Source of the DNA: Nemertoderma westbladi
Taxonomy: Eukaryota; Xenacoelomorpha; Nemertodermatida; Nemertodermatidae
Assembly (NCBI GenBank): GCA_032718475.1
Contig: JAUCBJ010003014.1
Location: forward strand, 1 to 48,557
Reading direction: 5' to 3'
DNA length: 48,557 bases
The notes below the pieces were generated by a model that had not been told where the DNA came from, did not search any database, and saw only the letters and a program-made list of their open reading frames with translations. Position 1 is the stretch's first letter, and the number at the start of each line of letters is the position of its first letter. Of the stretch, positions 41,601-48,557 are shown in pieces. The translations under genes and the position numbers were made by a program.

Positions 41601-41628
41601 GTGCAATTCTATTGTATAGCTTTGCAGC
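41601..41628 (-). pseudogene. LINE-B fragment (left of MULE)
   Basis: AATTCTATTGTATAGCTTTG is identical to a stretch of LINE-B RT near 28682. The rest of the fragment continues after the MULE element at 44030. The last nine bases (CTTTGCAGC) are the target duplication. Confidence 0.7.
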
Positions 41629-41634
41629 GGTTTA

Positions 41635-41778
41635 CTGGAAAAACAGCCACTGGAATAACAGCCAATGTCAAAATGAATCAAAACTGGAATAACAGCCACT
41701 GCCACTTATGCTGGAAAAACAGCCACTGCCAATTATGCTGGAAAAACAGCCACTGCCAATTATGCTGGAAAAACAGCC
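41635..41778 (+). repeat. left subterminal repeats of the MULE element
   Basis: Six copies of CTGGAAAAACAGCC or CTGGAATAACAGCC near 41635, 41651, 41683, 41711, 41739 and 41765; the last four form a near-regular 28-bp array. Confidence 0.85.
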
Positions 41779-42031
41779 ACTTTGATTAGCTCTCACAAAA
41801 CAGTTATTATCATTATAAACAGCTCATTATTCATTATTACCATTCATCATAATATTATTCATTATTGAACAGCTACCATTATTAATATTACTGTATATTC
41901 CGTATATTCCGAATAACTGTATATTCCGAAAAGCCAAACAGTTTTAAGAATAAGACCAACTATTATTAGTTTTAAATCCATGTTAATTGCATTTACAGTT
42001 ACAGTTTGCAATACCCGGTACTGGATTTCAG

Positions 42032-42706
42032 TTACAAAGCAATATTGAGAGGGTTACTGAATAGAACGGACATTTGGCGGCAGAAATCCAGGGCAATGAA
42101 ATCAGGCACATCAGCATAGCGCTGCGTGAGGACAGTAATAGCACGATTGATTTTTTCGTATTTCGCATTTCGGCGATTCACCTGCTGTCCTTGTTGAATC
42201 TGCTGCAACTCCGTCTCCACCCGGCCTTGCTCCAGACGAATAAATGAAAGAAACTCATAGGAATTTGGATGATTCTTTGCGATAGCCTTGGTCATAGCAG
42301 AATGCCATCCTTCTACATTATTGTTTGTGCGCCGTCTGCGGCCATGCATACGTGCATACTCATTGTTTAGCCACTGACCTTCGAAATACTGGAACAGTTG
42401 GTCGAATATGATGGGCGGAGCAAACTCGATGAGTTGCTGAAAGCCAGCGTCAATGTCTTGTGGTGGCAGAAAGACAACGGCCATCAAGCAGTGAACAACC
42501 AAACGAACAGGTACATTCTGGTCGGGGTCGGCATATGCGACTGCCAAACCGAGTTCCTGTATCTTACGGTAAATAGCCTGACACATGGAAGTGGCATCCG
42601 CAGATTTGGGAAGCTGGTAACTCTGCAAGCAGAGCAGGAATAAGTCCAGTTTCAAAGTCAAATGATATTCTCGCTGGATTGAACTGCAGTTGTATTTCTG
42701 CTGCAT
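42032..42706 (-). pseudogene. MULE transposase, C-terminal part
   Basis: The frame begins in the block CQAIYRKIQELGLAVAY and has IIFDQLFQYFEGQWLNN and RRRTNNNVEGWHSAM, the conserved W...RTNN-x-EGWH stretch that holds the third catalytic acid (Glu) in this group of MULE transposases (family knowledge). It joins to the preceding frame by a frameshift near 42590. Confidence 0.8.
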
Positions 42707-43130
42707 GATCTTTTAGAATGCGTAAAATTCTGACGTATGATTTGCGATCCTTGTGCATCATGAGAATGTACACCATCGGCTGGCACCTGTCACCATTAAA
42801 TGCATGAATAGTGAACAGTTGCTGCCACAACTCAGGAACTATTTTAAATGTTCCGTCCATAGCTACATCTGTGGCCGCGCACAAACGACGGAAACACCCA
42901 TCGGTCATGTAAATCACAATATCAGCAGTATCGCTACAGTAGAAAAGGAACTGATGTCCAGAGATTGTGCGTCGAAGCTGGTCAGGGAAGGATTCGGGAT
43001 CATCGGGAGGTTTGTTGATCGCAGTTGCAAACTCTTCCAATGTTTGAGGAACGTGAGGAAACTGACTCTTTCTAGCTTTGTACAAACTTGATTCCATGCG
43101 ACGCAAAGCAGGAAGCTGCCCAGCAGCCAC
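42564..43130 (-). pseudogene. MULE transposase, DDE core
   Basis: Contains AMDGTFKIVPELWQQLFTIH (first catalytic Asp in DGTF), YILMMHKDRKSYVRILR, ISFDFETGLIPAL (second Asp in DFE) and CGCHFHV. These are the ordered MULE motifs. The transposase cuts the element ends and joins them to the target. Frameshifts occur at both ends of the frame. Confidence 0.85.
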
Positions 43131-43450
43131 TGGATTAGCCGATAATACAGCTGCGTTTTCACGGTAAATGCCTTTTCGGCATTGGCCGAAAAGTCTTCTT
43201 TACTTGATCTTTTATTACACATCGCGTTTTTTCAACTAATCGACGCTCGGGTTGAGGCGCACAGTTTTCGCCGTGCTCACTCCGAATTTCGCGATAATTG
43301 TTCTGATCGTCAGTCCACAATCGACCCTTGCAACCGGTTTGGCGACAACGCCAAGATTTGTTCAATGACACAAGATTCACAGGAGCACTAGGATTGCACA
43401 AACGGTATGAATACCCGTTATGCTCGAAACACTCCTTTTCTTTGTTGTTT
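43131..43450 (-). pseudogene. FLYWCH-type zinc finger of MULE transposase
   Basis: In the frame at 43401 and upstream, HNGYSYRL...SWRCRQTGCKGRL fits FLYWCH (G-Y-x-Y ... W-R-C ... C-K-G-R), with the His residues in SEHGENCAP. It is a DNA-binding domain often fused to MULE transposases. The start codon is not clear; an upstream stop precedes YPYSYNLYCIQ. One or two frameshifts separate it from the DDE core. Confidence 0.75.
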
Positions 43451-43859
43451 TGTACGTGGTCATCTTGAATACAGTATAGATTGTACGAATACGGGTACTG
43501 CTAGCAGTAATGCATAATGCTCAGAGGCGGCCTAGACAGAGCAGGTACTGTACTGCTGTAGGTAAGTTCCATTATTTAGGACGCCTTGGTCAGCACACAA
43601 TACTACATTTTACATATATTTTATTAGGAACCGGAGGTTACTTTCTGTAAAAAGTTGTAATAGTAATAATATTTCAAGCAAAATAGCTTAAAAACGGCTC
43701 TAACGATTTCGTTAATATATATTACACTGTAGTAGGTACAGTAGTAGCAACAGTGGCATCAAGTATACAGTAGGTACTGTAAACCCTGTTACAGATAATA
43801 ATTAATGAACACACATAATTATATGTAATGAACACACATAATTATATGAGCGGTAATTT

Positions 43860-44025
43860 TGAATGGCTGTTTTTCGAGCAAACCCACTGGCTGTTTTTCC
43901 AGTGGCTGTTATTCCAGTTTTCACAGTGGCTGTTTTTCCAGCAAAATTAAACAACTTTGTAACTTTGACTGGCTGTTTTTCCAGCAAACCCAGTGGCTGT
44001 TTTTCCAGTGGCTGTTATTCCAGTT
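43860..44025 (+). repeat. right subterminal repeats of the MULE element
   Basis: Seven copies of GGCTGTTWTTCCAG (one with CGAG) between 43864 and 44022, mirror-image to the left cluster. Confidence 0.85.
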
Positions 44026-44029
44026 TACC

Positions 44030-44450
44030 CTTTGCAGCAATCGAGATTCCATGAAAAGATCCATAGGTTCTTGGGTTTCCCTTCTTTGGGGCAGGGAACA
44101 ACTTATTTATTTTCTTGATTGGTTCTGATGTTTTTATGCTTAATTTCAGCAATAGAGATGTCACCCATGGGGATATCACCTGTGAGCGCAGACTCAGATA
44201 CACGATTTACCTCAAAGTAATCAGGTAATAAATACCCTGTAATTGTTTAGAAACTTCTCAAAGTGGGTCTTCAAAACATTATTGAGACGTTCAGCTGGAG
44301 ATTCAATCTTTACCTTGGTGGTTGGTTGGCTTTTCCTCCAAGTCGCAGTCAGTGAGCAGGTTTATTGATTGCCGTGCCTGGGCTGATTGCTCAGCATTGT
44401 TTGTCATCAACCTGCTGGTTTAAGCTCCTTCAGAATATAAGAGTATCATA
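44030..44450 (-). pseudogene. LINE-B fragment (right of MULE)
   Basis: Continues the LINE-B RT from CTTTGCAGCAATCGAGATTCC through TTGGGTTTCCCTTC-type sequence, to the segment with AGCTGGAGATTC and GAGCAGGTTTATTGATTG. The minus-strand frame is broken; PAPKKGNPRTYGSFHGISIA is readable. It aligns with 28710-29600, without the BEL element or the 389-bp duplication. Confidence 0.75.
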
Positions 44451-45172
44451 TAACCTACAAGCCGTGAAATATAAATTCATAACCCGAACAGCGATCTCAC
44501 TAGCAACTGAACTTATCATTAAGAGATTATAATTTCTAATAATTCAATGTGCGGTGGATATTGGAATATTTATTTGTTTAATAAATAAATCGACTACAAA
44601 TGAATGGGCAATCCACAGTCGTTCCTTATTGTAGACAGAAAACGTTGTTGTTACAATCATAAGACAAGTTTGCTAAATAAGCAGGCATGTAAATTATCAG
44701 TTATGTATTATTATAGTCAGTTTGTGGCCGAGGTTACATTGTAGATTCCTTTATGAACTGTAAATGTATCGATTTGCATATGAGACTACAGTATTTGATT
44801 TTTATAAATTTGTAATAATTTTGCGAATAATTGTTATATTTATTTATTATTTGCTAAGAGAATCATTATTACCCGACTGTCAATTAAAATGGTCGAATTG
44901 CGTCATTTAAGATGCATATATTTGAATATAATATTGTACTGCAGCTACTTGTGTATTATTCACAGACTGTATTCCATGGAGTGGCTGAATTGTGCCACTT
45001 ATTACTTCTTTGTTTTTATTTAAGCGACTTTTTGTTCGACCAAAAACTCACTTAATAAATTGGCTAATTTGACTGTAAAATAGTGGGTAATTTTATCAAC
45101 TAGCTAGTTTTTGATAATTTAATTTGATTATCCCGCTTTAATTCACCAACGCAAATTCCTTCAAGTTGCCGA
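44451..45172. other. non-coding AT-rich stretch
   Basis: No gene or clear repeat is recognised. Confidence 0.45.
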
Positions 45173-45180
45173 AAAAGTTG

Positions 45181-45458
45181 TGCCCATGTGAAGAATACCA
45201 GACTTTCTGCCGTTTTATTTCACTTTGCAGTTACCCCCATGTGAAGAATACCAGGTTTTCACCAAAACCACAGGTTAGAAAAGGGCTGAATCTAACCAAA
45301 ACAATAAACGAATTAGTATATGTACAGGTTATAAGACAGAAATAAGCGCTATAAAACACTTAATAAAGATAAATTAAAAAAAATAAAAAATCTTCATATA
45401 TAAAATTCCATTAAAAAATCGACCGAAAAGTGAAATCCTGGTATTCTTCACATGGGCG
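45181..45458. mobile_element. 278-bp MITE with 8-bp TSD
   Basis: The ends TGCCCATGTGAAGAATACCA and (minus) CGCCCATGTGAAGAATACCA are inverted repeats. AAAAGTTG flanks at 45173-45180 and 45459-45466. An extra internal copy of CCATGTGAAGAATACCAGG occurs at 45238-45258. No coding content. It is inserted in a repeat with GCAACTT/AAGTTGC phrases. Confidence 0.7.
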
Positions 45459-45466
45459 AAAAGTTG

Positions 45467-45592
45467 AGCAACTTTTACAGGAACATTTTTAAGTGTTTAC
45501 ATGGAGCAACTTGATCGGCAACCTGGGTTGCTCTACAAGTTGCCGAGAAAGTTGCTCTAAAAGTTGCCACGTGTAAACAGGCCTTAAGAAAC
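45467..45592. repeat. AAGTTGCC-rich element end (GTGTAAACAGGCCTTAA)
   Basis: GCAACTTGATCGGCAACC, AAGTTGCCGAGAAAGTTGC and AAGTTGCCACGTGTAAACAGG recur, ending in TTAA. It looks like the right part of a TTAA-flanked element whose left part precedes the MITE at 45160-45180; the left end is not found. Confidence 0.4.
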
Positions 45593-45596
45593 AGAC

Positions 45597-45894
45597 ATTT
45601 ACCAATTCCCCATAGGAAACGGGTACTCATTCATTTTACCGATTAAATTATATTCACCACTTTTTCAAAACAACGGTGTATATTAATATAGATTAAAAAA
45701 ATTAATTAAAATTATTAACTAAAATTATTATTTAAATAATTTTAAAATATTATTATTATATTACTAAAATTATCAGCCAAAGTAAAACTAAAAGGTTGTA
45801 GTTTTATTTTGGCTGATGAAGACCGTGCCATGCGGCCGATAATTTCCATTATAATCTATATTAATATACACCTTTGTTTTGGAAATTGGTAAAT
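45597..45894. repeat. foldback element with hammerhead-ribozyme-like core
   Basis: Nested inverted arms: ATTTACCAATTCC (45597) with GGAAATTGGTAAAT (45881); GGTGTATATTAATATAGATTA (45675-45695) with its complement at 45852-45872; CAGCCAAAGTAAAACTA (45774) with TAGTTTTATTTTGGCTG (45799). The inner hairpin leads into CTGATGA (45813-45819), a small GC stem (ACCG/CGG-type) and GATA at 45838, followed by an AT stem that pairs with AAATTATC at 45767. CTGATGA-stem-GAAA is the hammerhead core; here the GAAA is changed, so any ribozyme is probably inactive. Confidence 0.5.
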
Positions 45895-46804
45895 CTCTAC
45901 TATATCTATTATTATATATTATATATAATGTAATATAATTTATATTATATTATATATTTGAATTTACAGGATACAGTAACTGAAGAGTGAACGCCCAGAA
46001 AAACGACTGCCTAACATAACTATCGGTGTCGAATGGGTAAATCCCATATCCACCCGACTTTAGCATATTGTTCCTGATGTGTAAATTTAATTGGTTTCAT
46101 TAGTCAAAGGATATCATGACAACCATAAAAGCTCGTTGCGTTAATAATTAATGCCACACAAATATAAAAAGGTACATATTTACAAGTCCTGGCAATTAAT
46201 TGAAAAAGGAAACAACATTTTATTCAAAAATTTAAACATTTCTTCCCTCTGTCAGTTTCAACAGCGTGAAAAAAGGTGGGACTTTTATGCCCGCTCACAC
46301 TTTTATTACGTTCACATCTGGAACTCCAATCATCGAGATCTACTTCCAGTTCCAGGTCCGTTACAAACAACTACTGATACTACACTATACATTCAGTATG
46401 GCAGGAAATCCCATTAACATAAAATGTGGACTTTATTATGTATTAAGTGAATTTCATTACTTATTTAATTTAATGCAAAGTTTAATTTTTTCCCAATGAA
46501 ATATATCTATATTTATATTTAATTGATATTATATTAAACAATACCTCATCGGAAAGTCGGAAAGAAATGTTTCAATTGTTGAATAAAATAACATACTGTA
46601 CAGTACTCGTAAACTGTATTTAACTTGACTCGCTGCGCTCGACGAATAAACCGAATCGTACTGTTTGCCTATAAAGTGATAACTTTTATCAATTTGATAT
46701 AAATAGTTAATTTTTAAGAACATCTTGCGAAATTTATAAATAGTTAATTTTTAAGAACATCTTTCGAAATTTATCAATTTTGATATTAATTACGAAACCA
46801 CGTG
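45895..46804. other. non-coding stretch upstream of candidate exon
   Basis: AT-rich, with a TTTTTAAGAACATCTTKCGAAATTTAT phrase duplicated at about 46712 and 46750. Overlapping frames at 46151-46499 have no recognisable motif. It may contain a promoter for the exon at 46805, but no TATA-type site stands out. Confidence 0.4.
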
Positions 46805-46963
46805 ATGGCTTATATAATTGGGCAATCTTCAGCATGCGAAGGAAGCAAGAAAAAAGTAAGAATACAAGAAGATGTGGAGATAGCTTCTCCTACAATGACA
46901 ACTGAAGATTCTGATGAACCTATTGAAGACATTGGTGAAGAGTTACAGAAACTGAGGAATAAG
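46805..46963 (+). CDS. candidate host first exon (acidic N-terminus), ends at GT donor
   Basis: ATG at 46805 lies in GTGATGGCT, with G at +4. The 53 codons read MAYIIGQSSACEGSKKKVRI... and become acidic (ASPTMTTEDSDEPIEDIGEE), finishing ELQKLRNK at AAG|GTAAAT, a strong splice donor. The frame then meets a stop at 46997. No domain is recognised; it could be an intrinsically disordered N-terminus. The next exon is not found in the window. It could also be a chance frame. Confidence 0.35.
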
Positions 46964-47925
46964 GTAAATTATCCAACCTTCGCTTTTTCTTTAAGTTAAC
47001 ATCTATGGACATTGGAAATATTGTACAACCGTGTGAGCAATCTTATCTGATACAATCTGATCAATTAAACATAGTTTTCTAAAATAATTCTGGTATCGGT
47101 AACAACTCTATACGGTAGTTCAAAGTAGCCCTTTGAGATTGCTCGAAGAATGAAACGTATAAAATATTGAGAATATTTGATTATTTGAATATTACATGCG
47201 AACACCCTGTACCAACAGTATCTTTCGCTCAAATATTTCAATTTCTGAGCTTATGTCTACAACTGCAGTTAAATCCACATTGCAGACATGGACATACAGT
47301 AACATTTAATTATTGAACATTTAGATTTATTTACGAACTGTCAAACAAACATTCCGATACCGTCGGTAGTTCACCGCTTTACTAACTGTACCATCTGAGC
47401 TGGAGAATGTATCAACCCGGACATTTTTATTTGTATTACTATTTACCCCTAAGGGAGGAGTGGGGGGGGGGGGGGGGGGATTCACGGCTTTTAGGCATGT
47501 GTTCAAAAAAATTTATCAGAGAATTAACAGGTAGATTTTGCAATGGAGATAGTGAATGTTGAATGCTTCAATTGTCCCCTAAAAAAACGCAAGCAAATTC
47601 CTCCTCCGACAGCTGCTTCCTGAAGGTAGGGTTGGACGCTATTATCGACCCCAGTGGATGAAAGGCTGAGTGGACCCTGTTGTTGCAGTCCCAGCGCTGA
47701 ACCAATTAATTGACTTACATACCTTTTTATTGTTAGTTATAGATACACCGCATGTCGTTGCCACCCCCCACCAAACACCAACAAGAACATACAGTATTTA
47801 CAATGTATACAATATTTTCGCACAGCAAATAAATTATCGAATTATAATTTGAATAAAAAAACAAACATAAACCGAAGGATACTACAGTAGTTAGTAAAAA
47901 CAATAAAAAAACAAGGCCCATCATA
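46964..47925. other. non-coding stretch (possible intron), 18-bp G-run at 47462-47479
   Basis: AT-rich with a G homopolymer. A 60-codon frame at 47670-47852 has no motif. Nothing else is seen. Confidence 0.4.
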
Positions 47926-48208
47926 TCAGTTCAACAGATGTCTAAACATTTGATGTCCCTCTATTTCTTTCTTTTTATTCCGTTCATAGTGAAACGTGGC
48001 AGCCAAGTACTGGACCAGTAGCTGTCTCATTCCAAGGCGGCTAATCCATGTGCAGTCGCTCCAGTCCCCCGCATGCGGGCGAAATGTATGGAAGTTATAC
48101 TTCCCCATTTCCTTAATTTTAATTTCTTTAAGCTGAATCTTGGCATACATGTACTGTACAGCATGTTGCGTCTTTGAGATGAAGGTGATCGGTCTGCAAT
48201 TCTCCAGT
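47926..48208 (-). CDS. candidate host terminal exon
   Basis: On the minus strand, CATTTCACCCTCTATCGTTAG looks like a splice acceptor ending at 48209. The following 93 codons stay open: LENCRPITFISKTQHAVQYM, IKIKEMGKYNFHTFRPHAGD, CTWISRLGMRQLLVQYLAAT and a basic NKKKEIEGHQMFRHLLN end before TGA at 47926-47928. The mix of residues is like a folded protein, but I do not recognise the family; no neighbouring exon is identified. It is antisense to the exon at 46805. It could be an unrecognised repeat-encoded piece. Confidence 0.4.
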
Positions 48209-48557
48209 CTAACGATAGAGGGTGAAATGTCAGCAAGTGAAAACCTTCAACCGTTTCCTTGATTTTAATCCGTTTAACCCTCCCTATCCATACCGGGGGA
48301 GGGGGGACTTTTGGAGACGCACTTTATTTGATTGCTTGGTTCAAAGCCAAACCACATTTATTGCAAGTGAAATTCCGTTACTTTTCCTAAAATTTATTAT
48401 TCTTTATCTTAAAACAAAAATTAATTTTCATATTATTATTTATGACCATGAAAATGACACGTAAACTGACCTGTCTCTGAAACTGTCATATTATTGGCTG
48501 AACTATTGTAGGAGGGAAATTTAAATATAAAAGAAATTTAAATGGATGTTGTTCAAT
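48209..48557. other. non-coding right edge
   Basis: No gene is recognised. A short G-rich run (GGGGGAGGGGGG) lies near 48296-48306. Confidence 0.45.

Larger units (their letters stand above)
41629..44029 (-). mobile_element. FLYWCH-MULE DNA transposon, 2.4 kb, 9-bp TSD
   Basis: The left end GGTTTACTGGAAAAACAGCC and the right end GGCTGTTATTCCAGTTTACC are inverted repeats. It is bracketed by CTTTGCAGC at 41620-41628 and 44030-44038. The empty site would restore LINE-B sequence, confirming the boundaries. Both subterminal regions hold repeats of CTGGAAWAACAGCC (6 on the left, 7 on the right, reverse oriented), probable transposase-binding sites. The encoded transposase is frameshifted. A 9-bp duplication is typical of Mutator-like elements. 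Confidence 0.85.

Noticed and set aside
45467-45592. piggyBac-like element from the TTAA end
   Set aside because: Only one end is seen; the second TTAA end and a transposase are missing.
46151-46499. Two overlapping frames as a host gene
   Set aside because: No motif, overlapping in different frames, AT-rich context and no splice sites that link them.
1-48557. Naming the species
   Set aside because: Repeat content suggests an invertebrate, but no host gene is clear enough to place it.

Overview
The window is metazoan DNA, probably from an aquatic invertebrate. The evidence is BEL/Pao and Ty3-type LTR elements, EEP-type LINEs, a FLYWCH-MULE transposon and tRNA-derived SINE heads, with no operons and no continuous host genes. 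I cannot name the species. Nearly all recognisable coding sequence belongs to mobile elements nested in one another. Only two small candidate host exons are seen, near the right end.

Layout, left to right. 1-3.4 kb is AT-rich non-coding DNA with a SINE head and short degenerate repeats. From 3.8 to 9.1 kb lies a broken DDE-like transposase gene (minus strand), interrupted by two insertions: a ~3.0 kb head-to-tail dimer of a non-autonomous element (4491-7490) and a 1.19 kb terminal-inverted-repeat element filled with a 56-bp minisatellite (7772-8959, 8-bp target duplication). From 9352 to 16477, ~575-bp inverted repeats bound a region that holds a FEN1/PIN-nuclease-like gene (minus strand), TTCTAGAA palindromes upstream of it, and an inserted LINE (LINE-A) flanked by ~241-bp direct repeats. 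From 18.9 to 31 kb there is a second LINE (LINE-B, minus strand, EEP nuclease plus RT), split by a 7.25 kb BEL/Pao-like element (21187-28438); a second LINE-B fragment lies just to the left. From 32.2 to 38.2 kb a second BEL-type gag region is interrupted by a complete, recent 4.67 kb Ty3-type element (33056-37722) with 301-bp LTRs and a 5-bp target duplication. From 39 to 45.9 kb there are an inverted array of ~160-bp repeats, LINE-B fragments, a SINE head, a 2.4 kb FLYWCH-MULE transposon with a 9-bp target duplication, a 278-bp MITE and a foldback with a hammerhead-ribozyme-like core. From 46.8 to 48.2 kb there are two possible host exons on opposite strands.

The most unusual signal: both LTR elements lack reverse transcriptase, and at or near the missing part each has an in-frame 12-bp minisatellite encoding a tetrapeptide (Ser-Asp-Ile-Thr in the Ty3-type element, Cys-Pro-Glu/Asp-Glu in the BEL element). 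The Ty3-type copy has apparently identical LTRs and one unbroken 1154-codon frame, so it seems to have moved recently in this form, presumably using reverse transcriptase supplied in trans. Second in interest is the FEN1-like gene inside long inverted repeats with heat-shock-element-like palindromes in its 5' region.
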